Origin: Thelonectria olida
Lineage: Eukaryota > Ascomycota > Sordariomycetes > Hypocreales > Nectriaceae
Direction: 5' to 3'
Length of the DNA stretch: 61,372 nt
NCBI GenBank assembly: GCA_020736575.1
Contig: JAGPYM010000098.1
Span: forward strand, 1 to 61,372
Both the position numbers and the translations under genes were made by a program. Within the stretch, counting starts at the first letter, position 1. Each line of letters starts with the position of its first letter. The notes beneath the pieces are model-generated. The model was not told where the DNA came from. It made no database searches and worked only from the letters and a program-made list of their open reading frames with translations. Shown here in pieces: positions 44,452 through 54,762 of this stretch.

Positions 44452-46842
44452 ATGAACGACTTCGGAACCGCTGGGCATCTAGTCCGTTCCTTCGAGAGCC
44501 TAGCACGCAGCGATGTTGGCTTGGTTGGTGGAAAGAATTCTTCCCTGGGTGAAATGATCAGTGCCCTCGGGGCAAAGGGAATTGCTGTACCACCTGGGTT
44601 TGCAACGACTTCGCAAGCGTATTGGCACTATGTCGACGCGAACGGTATCCGCGACAAGGTGGCCGCGCTGGTCACAGAATGGCAGCTGGGTAAACAGAGT
44701 CTTGCCGAGACCGGCCATGCTGTGCGCAGTCTGTTCCTCCGCGGCACCTGGCCGGAGGATGCAGCAGCCGCCATCAGAGCTGGCTACCGCGAGCTTTCAG
44801 CCAATGCCGGAGTTGAGAATATGAGTGTCGCGGTACGCTCCAGTGCGACGGCGGAGGACTTGCCTGATGCAAGTTTCGCCGGTCAGCAGGAGACTTATTT
44901 GAACGTCTCAGGAGTAGACGCCCTCTTGCATGCCTGCCGACGCTGCTATGCTTCGCTTTTTACGGATCGGGCCATCAGCTATCGCCAGACCAAGGGATTT
45001 GACCACACAAGCATAGCACTTTCGATTGGCGTACAGCGAATGGTTCGCTCCGATGCTGGCGGCTCTGGCGTCATGTTCTCCATTGACACCGAAAGTGGAT
45101 TTGACAAGGTGGTGCTCATCAACGCAGCGTGGGGGCTCGGCGAGAACATTGTACAGGGAACAGTCAATCCCGACGAGTATCAGGTCTTCAAGCCGCTCTT
45201 GTCTGATACCAATCTGGTCCCGATCCTGGAGAAGAAGTGCGGCGACAAGGAGATCAAAATGGTCTACGGCGATATACACAAGCCCACTCGCAATGTGCCC
45301 ACCTCTAAAGCAGAGCGAGCCGCCTTTGTGCTCGGCGACAAGGAAATCCTCCAGCTGGCCCGCTGGGCATGTACGATTGAAGAGCACTACGGCTGCCCAA
45401 TGGACATGGAATGGGCCAAGGACGGCATCACGGGCGAGATATTCATGGTCCAAGCCCGGCCGGAAACTGTGCACTCGCTCCGTGACACGGCCGTCTTCAA
45501 GACATACGAGGTCGGCAACAAGGGGCGTGTCCTGGCCACCGGTCTTTCGGTCGGCGATATGGCCGTCTCGGGTCGACTCTGCCTCATCGGAGCGGCCAAG
45601 GACATTGATAAGTTCATTGACAACTCGATCCTGGTGACAGAGGCAACAGACCCGGACTGGGTGCCGTTGATGAAGCGGGCCGCGGCCATCATCACCGACC
45701 ATGGCGGACGCACCTCGCATGCCGCCATTGTCAGCCGTGAACTCGGCCTTCCGGCAATAGTGGGCTGCGGTAATGCCACCTACATCCTGCACAGCGGCCA
45801 GGATGTCACCGTCTCCTGTGCCGAAGGCGACACTGGCTTCGTGTACGAGGGAATCTCCGATATCACAACCCAGACAGTAGATCTTTCCGAGCTGACCGAG
45901 GCTCGGACGAAGGTCATGCTCAATCTCGCCAATCCGGCGGCCGCCTACCGCTGGTGGCGGCTCCCGGCCGATGGCATTGGCCTTGCCCGCATGGAGTTTG
46001 TCGTCAGCAACGCTATCCAGGTCCATCCTATGGCACTCGTCCACTTCGACCGGCTGGAAGATGCGGATGCCAAGCGACAAATCGCCCGACTAACGACCGG
46101 ATACAAAAACAAACCCGACTACTTTGTGGACAAGTTGTCCCACGGCCTCGCAGCCCTGTGCGCCGCGGTTTATCCCAAGCCGGCCATCATTCGCATGAGC
46201 GACTTCAAAACAAACGAATACGCTGGCCTCATTGGCGGCGCCAAATTCGAGCCCAAGGAGGAAAACCCCATGTTGGGCTTCCGCGGCGCCTCGCGCTACT
46301 ACTCACCGCGGTACAGGGAGGGTTTTGCGCTCGAGTGCCAGGCCATCAAGCGACTGCGTGAGGAGATAGGCCTCACCAATGCCATCGTCATGATCCCCTT
46401 TTGCCGGACGGTTGACGAGGCTCGGAAAGTCCTGGATGTCATGGCCGAAAACGGGCTCAGGCGCGGCGAAAACGGCCTGCAAGTGTATGTGATGTGCGAG
46501 ATCCCGTCCAATGTCATCTTGGCCGCCAACTTCACAGAGTACTTTGATGGATTCTCCATCGGCTCCAACGACCTGACCCAATTGACCCTCGGCGTGGACC
46601 GCGACTCTGGCGAGCTAGCCGACTTGTTTAACGAGCAGGACGAGGCTGTCAAATGGATGATCGCACAGGTCATCTCGGTGGCCCGCAAGAAAGGCAGCAA
46701 GATTGGCCTCTGCGGACAGGCGCCGAGCGACCATCCAGCATTCGCCAAGTTCCTAGTCGGTGCCGGCATTGATTCGCTCTCTGTCAGTCCCGACAGCTTT
46801 GTTGCAGTGAAGAAGCACGTAGTAGCTAGCGAGCGGACATGA
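44452..46842 (+). CDS. Phosphoenolpyruvate synthase, bacterial type, intronless
   Basis: 796 residues from ATG 44452 (the frame extends to a GTG at 44437, but ATG in ACAACATG is the sensible start). Domain order: an N-terminal ATP-grasp PPDK_N domain (VGGKNSSLGEM, AVRSSATAEDLPDASFAGQQ) to about residue 350; the swivelling phosphohistidine domain with GGRTSHAAIVSRELGLPAIV, His423; and a C-terminal PEP/pyruvate-binding barrel with EIPSNV, GSNDLTQLTLGVDRDS and GLCGQAPSDHP, Cys754. Length and residue positions closely match E. coli PpsA. Reaction: pyruvate + ATP + water to PEP + AMP + Pi. Inferred role: regenerating PEP from pyruvate or lactate, bypassing pyruvate carboxylase and PEP carboxykinase. 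Fungi normally lack this enzyme, so horizontal transfer is likely. Pyruvate phosphate dikinase is unlikely because the protein is about 80 residues too short and PpsA-like throughout. Confidence 0.93.
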   Translation: MNDFGTAGHLVRSFESLARSDVGLVGGKNSSLGEMISALGAKGIAVPPGFATTSQAYWHYVDANGIRDKVAALVTEWQLGKQSLAETGHAVRSLFLRGTWPEDAAAAIRAGYRELSANAGVENMSVAVRSSATAEDLPDASFAGQQETYLNVSGVDALLHACRRCYASLFTDRAISYRQTKGFDHTSIALSIGVQRMVRSDAGGSGVMFSIDTESGFDKVVLINAAWGLGENIVQGTVNPDEYQVFKPLLSDTNLVPILEKKCGDKEIKMVYGDIHKPTRNVPTSKAERAAFVLGDKEILQLARWACTIEEHYGCPMDMEWAKDGITGEIFMVQARPETVHSLRDTAVFKTYEVGNKGRVLATGLSVGDMAVSGRLCLIGAAKDIDKFIDNSILVTEATDPDWVPLMKRAAAIITDHGGRTSHAAIVSRELGLPAIVGCGNATYILHSGQDVTVSCAEGDTGFVYEGISDITTQTVDLSELTEARTKVMLNLANPAAAYRWWRLPADGIGLARMEFVVSNAIQVHPMALVHFDRLEDADAKRQIARLTTGYKNKPDYFVDKLSHGLAALCAAVYPKPAIIRMSDFKTNEYAGLIGGAKFEPKEENPMLGFRGASRYYSPRYREGFALECQAIKRLREEIGLTNAIVMIPFCRTVDEARKVLDVMAENGLRRGENGLQVYVMCEIPSNVILAANFTEYFDGFSIGSNDLTQLTLGVDRDSGELADLFNEQDEAVKWMIAQVISVARKKGSKIGLCGQAPSDHPAFAKFLVGAGIDSLSVSPDSFVAVKKHVVASERT

Positions 46843-47113
46843 TTATCTACGGGGACCATGGGATGATAGGGTAACAATTTGCTTTTGTGTGTAATAGTCT
46901 TGGACCTGTGTGCTTGTATCTTGACGGCAATTCAGAATAATCACCAGCAGGATGAGGTAGTAACTAGTCAGCTTATCATTGAATATGAACTTTGAAAAAC
47001 AATAAATCAATTGCAAGTGACGAAGAACCTGAGCCGAACTCGACACTGCTCGAGCGTACCAAACTATTTAAAAGTGCTGTGAGCTCCAGCTTCGTGTTAC
47101 ACCACACTCCAAA

Positions 47114-48181
47114 CTAAAAGTCCTGATGGACCCAGTCAATACGTTCCTTCAGTTCGTTCACTGACTTGGCCACGTCGGCCTGCTCGTCACTGTCCAACGG
47201 CACAGAGATGGTACTGACGACTCCCTTTCTTCCGAGGACCGAGGGCCAGCTAAAACAGCAACCAAACTTTGGTTGAAAATGGCTTACAGGTCGAACATTG
47301 CGCTTGTCCAAGAGGATAGAGGAGCATATGCTCGACACGATGGAGCCGATTCCAAAGGGGGTCGCACCTTTGGCTCGGACTATGCTCCGTGATCGATTTT
47401 TGCACTCATCTGAAAGCTCGGCACGATCAAGGGCGTTGGGGGGCAGAGATTTGTCGATGGGGACGCCGCCAACTGTTGCCGCCGACCAGGCTACAACTTG
47501 AGCATCTCCGTGCACGCCCAACACGTAAACATCTATCGAGTTTGCAGCAACCTGGAGCTCTATTAGCACAGCTAGAAAGAGGATGCAAGGGGTCATATGC
47601 CACTCACTCCCGCCCGGTCCGCCATTAGCCCACGAAGCCGCACCGAGTCGAGGAAAGTGCCTGAGCCCAGGACTTGAGAGGGCGGGAGTCCACTGAGCTC
47701 CTGAGCAATGGACGTGAGCAAGTCAACTGGGTTCGCAACGGTGAGCAAGATGGTGTCTGATCTGAATGGTGTCATTGCTTCGATTATGTTCCGAACAATC
47801 GAAATGTTCCGGGATGTGTAGTCGATCGTGGTTTGGCCTAAGGGGTTATCAAGTGAGCTCGAGTCCCAGAGGAGAGCAAGCAAGCACCTTCTCCTATCCT
47901 TATCCCGTACCTATCGTGTGCTTGGATCCTGCTGTGATGACGACAATGTCGCACTGGGCTGCCTCACGGTACGTGGCCGCCCGCACACGCGTGCTGCTGT
48001 TGCTACTATAGGCCACATCAGAGAGGTCCCGAGTCTGGCCGTCTCTCAAGCCAATATCGATGTCGACCAGGAGCAACTCGGCCGCGACGGAGGCGAGGAT
48101 TAGGGCATAGGCTGCGGCACCGCCGACCTGGCCAACACCAATAATTGCGATCTGAGGCTCAGACTTCATGGTTCTGGACAT
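47114..48181 (-). CDS. L-lactate dehydrogenase-like protein with altered substrate loop
   Basis: Three exons, 48181-47911, 47837-47608 and 47551-47114, with introns of 73 and 56 nt; all phases agree, giving 312 residues, the normal LDH length. ATG 48169 is an alternative start. The NAD-binding motif is IIGVGQVGGAAA, with an acidic residue after strand 2 (LLLVDID). Catalytic Asp and substrate Arg are in TFLDSVRLRG; catalytic His is in LGVHGDAQVVAWS. The mobile loop, normally QKPGQTR in fungal and bacterial LDH, reads HTIGQTT. The residue that chooses lactate over malate (Gln) is His, and the catalytic Arg is Thr. The first intron falls inside this loop, so mis-splicing was considered, but no alternative splice restores the motif. 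It either uses another 2-hydroxyacid or is weakened. It converges with the PEP synthase and diverges from the ADH. Confidence 0.85.
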
Positions 48182-48782
48182 AGCTTGACCATCAGTCGGG
48201 TTTCTTGCTCTCGAGACCTTGTATTGCTTGTGTCCCTCCCTCTTTAACATGACGAGCACCGGGTAAGCGACGGGATGGATCATATGGTTGAGTAAGTGGT
48301 GTGACATGCTGGCTCACCTTGCATCATGGAGGTGTCATGGCTGAACCATATCGTAACACCGAGGAGATGCAGGGTTTATAGTACCAAGTCGTACAAATTT
48401 TACCTTACAACTATCCATATCAATACAAAACATCTTGTATCTTTACATCTAGTCTCTGCTACGGGTAGCGGGCATTGGGCGTGGTGGTCTGACCCTCCAT
48501 GATCCGCAGTAGCTGCTGTAGCGAAACTCAATTTCACATGTAGATTCAAAGCCACATGCCAAAGTTAGTTGATTTCACCTTTGAATTTATAGCTAGGTCA
48601 TATCGTATGATAGATTACGTACTCGTGAATCCAGTCTCCTGATATCCAAATACGTGGTGGTCAGCCATGCGAGCTCTGTGAGTCGTATCTCAATCTTGAA
48701 ACAATTTTCTTTCGCTCAGTCGTACTCAAGTTTGAGTCTTTTCACGACTGCAAAGTCTGACCCTTTAATTATATCATCAACT
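48182..48782. promoter_or_regulatory. Shared divergent promoter region, LDH-like / ADH
   Basis: 601 bp between opposite start codons, without a frame. It has several short CT-rich stretches near the ADH start. No defined site can be named. Confidence 0.45.
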
Positions 48783-49901
48783 ATGGCTTCTTTTGAGATC
48801 CCAAGAGAACAATGGGCGCAAGTAGTCGAAAGGTCCTGTGGGCGTATGTGTTTTACTTTTCCATGTCCGACTCCCTCAAATCGCTAATGCTGATTGACAG
48901 TGGTAATTTATAAAAAAGTCCCCGTGCAAACGCCAGCCCCTGACGAGGTTCTCGTCAACGTGAAATACTCGGGAGTCTGCCACACCGATCTACACGCCAT
49001 TATGGGCGACTGGCCACTGGAAAGGAAGCTACCGCTTGTTGGTGGCCATGAAGGAGCCGGCGTCGTGGTCGCAAAGGGGGCGCTTGTTACGGGAATAGAG
49101 ATTGGTGACCAGGCCGGCATCAAGTGGTTAAATGGCTCTTGCCTACACTGCACTTTTTGCCTGCAAGGTGACGAACCGCTCTGTCCCCAAGCTCTCTTGT
49201 CCGGTTACACTGTCGATGGAACCTTTCAACAATATGCCATCGCCAAGGCAGCACATGTCACCCGCATTCCCGCCGAGTGCAGCCTCGAGGACGTGGCCCC
49301 GATCCTCTGCGCAGGCCTTACGGTCTATAAGGGGCTCAAGGAGTCTGGTGTCCGCCCCGGGCAGTACGTCGCTGTAGTTGGTGCAGGCGGCGGCCTCGGA
49401 TGCTTTGCTCTCCAGTACGCCAAGGCCATGGGCATCCACAGCATCGCGGTGGACACTGGGAGTGATAAAGCCCAAATATGTAGAGATTTAGGGGCAATTA
49501 CATTCATCGATTTCAAGGAGTCTGGCAATCTTGCCGCAGATGTCAAAGCCGCAACCCCGGACGGTTTTGGACCCCATGCTGTTATTATGCTTGCACCTCA
49601 CGAGGAGCCGTTCCAGCATGCACACACGTATGTTCGTCCGCACGGCAGTGTCATGTGTATTGGCATGCCAGGCAATGCATATCTCAAAGCGTCAATTTTC
49701 GACACCGTCGTCCGCATGGTCAGCATTCGAGGCAGTTATGTCGGGAATCGCCAGGACGCGGCCGAGGCTGTTGAATTCTTCCGACTTGGACTGATCAAAG
49801 CGCCGCACAAGCTCGTCGGCCTGAGCCGACTTCAGGATGTGTATGATAGGATGCTGAAGGGCGAGGTTGCGGGGAGATACGTGGTTGATACGAGCAAGTG
49901 A
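48783..49901 (+). CDS. Zinc-dependent alcohol dehydrogenase, yeast ADH1 type
   Basis: Exon 1 (48783-48843) and exon 2 (48901-49901) join in phase across a 57-nt intron (GTATGTG...TTGACAG), giving 353 residues. Catalytic zinc ligands are Cys47 and His70 (GVCHTD, GGHEGAG) with a third Cys in [10 protein letters not shown]. The structural zinc uses Cys101, Cys104, Cys107 and Cys115 ([15 protein letters not shown]). The NAD-binding fold has [18 protein letters not shown]. Reaction: acetaldehyde + NADH to ethanol, or the reverse; cytosolic tetramer. It is placed to take the acetaldehyde made by the PDC 5 kb away. Length and motifs are complete. Confidence 0.93.
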
Positions 49902-50404
49902 TGTTGTTTTCAAAGCTGCGTCATTGTAAATATGAACAGTTGGGTTGGTAGAAATACTCGGGGCCCAAAAGCAGGAAACGCCGTATCTCCAACAACAACA
50001 ACAATAACAACATAGACATCATCAGAACAACAGGCTGAACACAGCACAATTGATCAATTGAATAACCTCCCTCTGAGGCACATATCATCAAAAATTACGT
50101 GTGGGAACCTCATGATTGATCCCTTCAACTCTGGCCGCTAGTTTTGTGCGCGCGAGTCTGACAAAAGCAGGCGGAGTCGTATGATATGATACATACAGAC
50201 AAGAACCCAACATTAAGTTCCGGTTCGTATAGCGCCGAGCCACCCCAACACCCAAGTGGCATGACAGGCTGCATGATGAAATCACGATGATGTATAACCC
50301 TTGAAGCTCTCTGTCGCAGCAACCTTTGGCCATTTATACCACAGGCTGAAAGCCGAAACCGCCCGTCTACGAGCAATGGCAGGGAGAAAGATGAGGCCGC
50401 CCCA
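49902..50404. other. Intergenic between ADH and the VIT-type transporter
   Basis: About 500 bp, including a short CAA-rich stretch near 49990-50010 in the ADH 3' flank and the transporter promoter. No gene is seen. Confidence 0.4.
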
Positions 50405-51316
50405 ATGTCTGATTCCGTTCAACCCGAAACTCAAAGACTGTTGGATGCGGCTGCGTCACAGGGGCTCGAGAGACATACAATAAGGAGCGGCTTTATTCGC
50501 GACGCCATCATTGGTCTCGCAGATGGCCTAACAGTACCCTTCGCAGTGACGGCCAGCTTATCTTCGTAGGTTTACTTTTCCCGCCTTGACCTCAATCACA
50601 GCTGACGAAAATATCAGAATTGGGTCGACAAAGCTTGTCATTCTCGGTGGATTGGCAGAATTATTAGCCGGGTCCATAAGCATGGGATTGGGGGCTTATC
50701 TTGCTACAGTTACGGATGCCCGCCACTTCCAAGTCGAGGAAGCTCGGGAGCAGCGTCAGGTCACAGGGACTCCGCATCTCGAAGGTGAAATATTGATGGA
50801 TCTCTTCACCCAGTATGGCATTAGCAGAGAAGAGATATCACCCATCCTCCAGAGTTTTAGGCAGAATCCAGAATCGTGGGTCAAGGTGAGTACTCCAATC
50901 CCGTAATGATATTAAGCTGACATTTCTAGTTTATGATGGACTTTGAAGTCAAACTTGAGCGTCCCAGCCGGTCTCGACCATGGATCTCTGCGTTTACAAT
51001 GGGAATGGCATACTTCGTAGGTTAGTACATCAAAATTCCAACTCTCACTCAATATTAATGGAAATTTGAAGGCGGGCTGATCCCCATGTTTCCCTACTTT
51101 GTTGTCGGGCATATTAGTACGGCACTAGTCGCTTCAGTTGGAATTACAGCTGTTATGCTATCTATATTTGGATATATCAAATCTGTGGCTACCGGGATTG
51201 GACGATTTTCAGCACTCTACGGATCGCTAGAGACTCTTCTCATCGGAGCCGTTGCTGCCGGTGCTAGTTATAGTATTGTAAGGTCTGTAAATGATTGGTT
51301 TGAGATGGGGAAATAA
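50405..51316 (+). CDS. Ccc1/VIT1-family iron/manganese transporter
   Basis: Four exons, 50405-50565, 50618-50885, 50930-51020 and 51072-51316, with introns of 52, 44 and 51 nt; all phases agree, giving 254 residues. The order is that of the VIT family: IRDAIIGLADGLTVPFAVTA (first membrane helix with its conserved Asp), AELLAGSISMGLGAYLATV, a cytoplasmic helical region with metal-binding Glu (FQVEEAREQRQ, EGEILMDLFTQYGISREEI), then three C-terminal membrane helices (GMAYFVGGLIPMFPYF, ALVASVGITAVMLSIFGYI, SLETLLIGAVAAGASY). Known role: moving Fe2+ or Mn2+ from cytosol into the vacuole in exchange for protons. Its place next to the pyruvate cluster may be chance. It could share stress regulation, but no shared site is visible. 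Confidence 0.9.
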
Positions 51317-52050
51317 AACGGTCAGAGAACAATTTGGTTTGAACAGATTGTTGAGACTGCCCACCTTATCGTCGTCCGTCAATAGATTCGACGAGTGGTT
51401 TCCGATACGATTCTACGACACCACGCCACGCCAGTGTGCCATGTATGCATCGTGTCCGAACGTAAGGACACGCGCGTTTGGGATCTTGGATGGTAGCAGG
51501 TCTTGTGGCCAGGGCCCAGGGGCTTGCCGTGCTTTCGGTGGTCCAGGTCTTCTCGCGGTTCCTGGTCAGTCCGTGGACGAAGATTATGCTCTGAGTTGGG
51601 GCGGCAGGCGGGCGGCCGAGGCTTATCGTAGATCAGGGTGTCAGATCCTCAGCTGCTTACTCGGCAATAGCGTCCCCTGGTTCGTGGAGTGCTTTTATGC
51701 CGGATGGGAACAGCTTTTTTGGATCTGCTGCTTCTGGGGCCCGATTGTCGCGGGGGGGCAACCTAGCACTGATTTCAAGGTCGCGAAATGATCGACTAGG
51801 ATTCAGGGACATCTCTGAGAAGGAACTTGACGCAATCAGGGAGGTAGCGAAAGAGTTTGGCGGCCTCTCTTGAGCTAAGGGACGACTTTGGATATAAATA
51901 CCCTCCTCATCCCCTAGGTCCGGCTCGACAGAGACACTTGATGAAAGTATGTGCTGACAAAACGTCATCGACACCAATCATCATCCTCTCGCCTGGCCAC
52001 ACAGTTGGCTTGCGAAGGGAGCATTACAGCAGTCCCACGTGAAGAGTTTA
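51317..52050. other. Intergenic; possible coding debris, no gene called
   Basis: GC-rich with a 166-codon plus frame (51291-51791) that overlaps the transporter end in another phase and has no resemblance. Near 51790-51870 a plus frame reads RDISEKELDAIREVAKEFGG, protein-like but isolated. It may be remains of a lost gene. Confidence 0.35.
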
Positions 52051-52320
52051 CTACGTCTTCTCAATTAGACTGTCACGACTAATGTGAAAAGAGTCGATGA
52101 TATTTTCCTCGGCAGCTTTCCAATCTGTGCCCATAGTCTTGTCTTTGAACCGCCCCCGACTCTCCAGAACCCTGACAGCAATTTCCGTCCACGTCAAATG
52201 CCTCCCCTCGGGACTGAGATCATAATCATGGCTGCCAGAAACTTTCTCGGCAGCCGAGACAGGTAGAAGCCCCCCCTCTTCCTTCCTGATGATATCATCC
52301 ACGATAACCATCTCAACATC
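52051..52320 (-). pseudogene. Possible C-terminal remnant of an NAD(P)-binding epimerase-like protein
   Basis: About 88 residues after a good acceptor-like TTTCCAG. The frame reads VIVDDIIRKEEGGLLPVSA, then SGSHDYDLSPEGRHLTWTEI and AAEENIIDSFHI. The pattern recalls the C-terminal part of fungal NmrA/epimerase-like proteins (the HxTWxEI region). The upstream frame 52313-52549 is open but in another phase and does not show the rest of such a protein; the best donor does not keep frame. Likely a broken or partial gene. The identification is weak. Confidence 0.3.
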
Positions 52321-52549
52321 TCGCTCGCTGGAAATGCAGCACGATAGCAGCGGCAGGGTCTTCCTGCGCAGCCGCCATCTTAGATGGGCAAGTCATACCA
52401 AAGACCGCTGGGTCTGCCCTGGCTCCGGTTTTGATTTGCCCGACCTCGCCAGCCATCCCGCTCGCTCGAGCGCCCCCGGTCACCGGCTCGGTGGTACCTA
52501 GGTTAAAGACTTGAGCAACTGTTGGCCCCATGTCGGCTCCATTTCCCAT

Positions 52550-53417
52550 CTGGCTGCCATTCTTTCCGACCGCTTTGTTCGAGAATATGGCGCCGCTTCA
52601 ACACCCCATTGGTCCTATTTTGTAGGATTATTTTATTTCAAACTGCGTGACGTGGATATAATGAGTCCATAAAAGAAAATGTTACTTCAAGAAAACATGG
52701 CAGCACACGAGGGGGTTAATTTGAATTTTGAACGCCACCCTTGCAGGGGGGTTGAGCTGATAGGCCAAGGACAGGGTTGATTAATACCGAAATGGAATAT
52801 AGGGGGGGTTGCCTTACGTGACGACCACACTGCAGCAGAGGCTTCCCGGCCTCTGAGGGCTTACTGACAGGTGCTTCCCTCCTGCAACTGCCTCACGGGG
52901 CCCTCTCCGACGCTCTATACCTTGTTATAAATTGCAGCAATCCGGCCTGGAGGTCTAACGGGTTTACGTATAACGGTGACCCGTTGCGGCCAAACCATAC
53001 ACACTCTGTCCCTCTTGACTGCGTGAGGTCACCAATAAAACTAAGCCATAATTGCCCTGCCCATTACTGATGAGCGGAGGTGCGCATTCCCTTTTGCCAT
53101 GACTAGTGGTTTTAGCTCCTCACAATCGTAGCAAGTGCGGCGTTATCCAGATAACCTCACATTATAATCACTCCATTAAACAGTCATAAAATAACGCCCA
53201 ATACGCTATGAAAATTTACTCGCACAATATGTCTCAAAAAGTGATCTCGCACGTAATAAAACAGGTCCATGGAGTATCCGCGTCATCGCCCAAATCCGTC
53301 TCCATCATCTACACACCCATCCGTTCTCACCGTTTCCGTATATCTTCGAAGCAAACATGTGCGTCGCTCAGCGTTGAGAGGCCGCAGAACCTCTCCCGGA
53401 GCCCTCGTCGCACCAAC
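52550..53417. other. Intergenic; no gene recognised
   Basis: Mixed composition with short frames only. The part after 53200 is the 3' flank of the DOMON gene; the plus frame 53208-53891 is its antisense shadow. Confidence 0.4.
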
Positions 53418-54762
53418 CTACGTGTATCGCGGCCGGAGCTCATATCCTTCAGACTCGTCTTCCTGTGTCATCTGAGAGGAGAGGAGCTGCTGCTTGGCGC
53501 TATCCTTCTTTCTGCGCATCGCGCCGACGACAGCGCCAACAATGTACGCACCGCTGAAAACAGCGGCAACGATGGCGTAAGCAATATTGAGTGCGTTGGG
53601 AGCGGCGGCGAGCTGCAGGCCCAATCCTCCGTTGACGATACCCATAACCATGAGAACTCGGCCATACCAGATGTGAGCATGGCTGATCAGTCCTCTTTCC
53701 CGGTGCTTGATGAAATACAAGTGGTGCAACCATCCGAGGATGGGCTGGATAGCCAAGAGAACACACACAATAGTGCCCATCTTTACGTGAGTGTTGTTCC
53801 ACCACTAGCAGTGGGTGTTAGCAAATACATAAAAAATGCTAGTGCATCGATCGGAACACTTACCTCACTATCATGTTTAGCTAAAACATAGCCAATGCCG
53901 AAACCCGCCCACATGCCCACAAACGCGAGAACCTGCCATCCAGCGTGAAGAAGCCAGTTGCCGATAAGGGGCATCGCGACAGCTCCAATGGGGTAGGCAA
54001 TGACAAAGACGACGGCCATGACGATGCCATGGGCATGCACGAGAGTATCGCCACCGTCGCCATCTCCCCCTTGGCTTACAACACCATCGCTGGAGCCAGA
54101 ACTGCTGTTGGTACTGGAGTCGCTGCTAAAGGGATTTCCGCTAGAGCTGAAGGTCGCAGAGGCGAAGTTGACACTAAATTTGTCTGTACCGTCATGCTCC
54201 GCGATGCTCTCAGAGGAGCTTGTCGAGTCTAGAGAGCTACCCTGCTTCCAGGCAGCAATCCATGAGTTGGTGCCCTGGAGGTCCAGGGAAGAGCAGTCGC
54301 TGCATAGGATGTTGGCAATCATCTCGCTGCTGGTGGCTTTAGAACCTTCGATCAATTTTACCCCATTGTCCGATGAGTATGTGGGCTCATTATGGCCCTT
54401 TCCATTTCTGGGGCTCAGTGTGATATTGCCATTACCGTCCGTGTATATAATGAACATCTTGGAACCGTCCATTCTAGTACCGGTACCGAGAGCGACCCAT
54501 GAGTAGCTGGTGGGAGCCTTAATCTGGAAGTAGACATCGCCGGATCCCGAGCTTGCGGCAGTCTCTGAGACACCCCAACGGAAGCAAACGTCGTTCGTAG
54601 AGCAGTATGGGGAGGTGGTTGCGGTAGTGCCAGAGGCATCTAAACATCGACTATATCAGCAAGAGGCCCTAACACAGCATTCAAGACGATGCTCGCGGAG
54701 GGGAATATGTGTTTCTTACACGAAACGGCGGCAGCAGCCAGCGTGCCAAGGTTGGGCTTCAT
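53418..54762 (-). CDS. DOMON - cytochrome b561 domain protein
   Basis: Three exons, 54762-54722, 54650-53864 and 53804-53418, with introns of 71 and 59 nt; phases agree, giving 404 residues. A short N-terminal hydrophobic stretch (LGTLAAAAV) could be a weak signal. The DOMON domain, about residues 25-190, resembles the cytochrome domain of cellobiose dehydrogenase: FRWGVSETA, then SYSWVALGTGTRMDGSKMF with candidate haem-ligand Met. A Ser/Gly linker follows, then a b561-type membrane region with about five helices and conserved His (LVHAHGIVMAVVFVIAYPIG, IGNWLLHAGWQ, GWLHHLYFIKHRERG, ISHAHIWYGRVLM). Known role: electron transfer across a membrane, possibly ferric or quinone reduction. Inferred: plasma-membrane redox protein. 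The first exon is the least certain part. Confidence 0.88.

Noticed and set aside
44908..46080. 390-codon minus-strand frame
   Set aside because: Lies wholly inside the PEP synthase gene in antisense; a shadow of its GC-rich codons.
53208..53891. 227-codon plus-strand frame
   Set aside because: Antisense to the last exon and intron of the DOMON-b561 gene.
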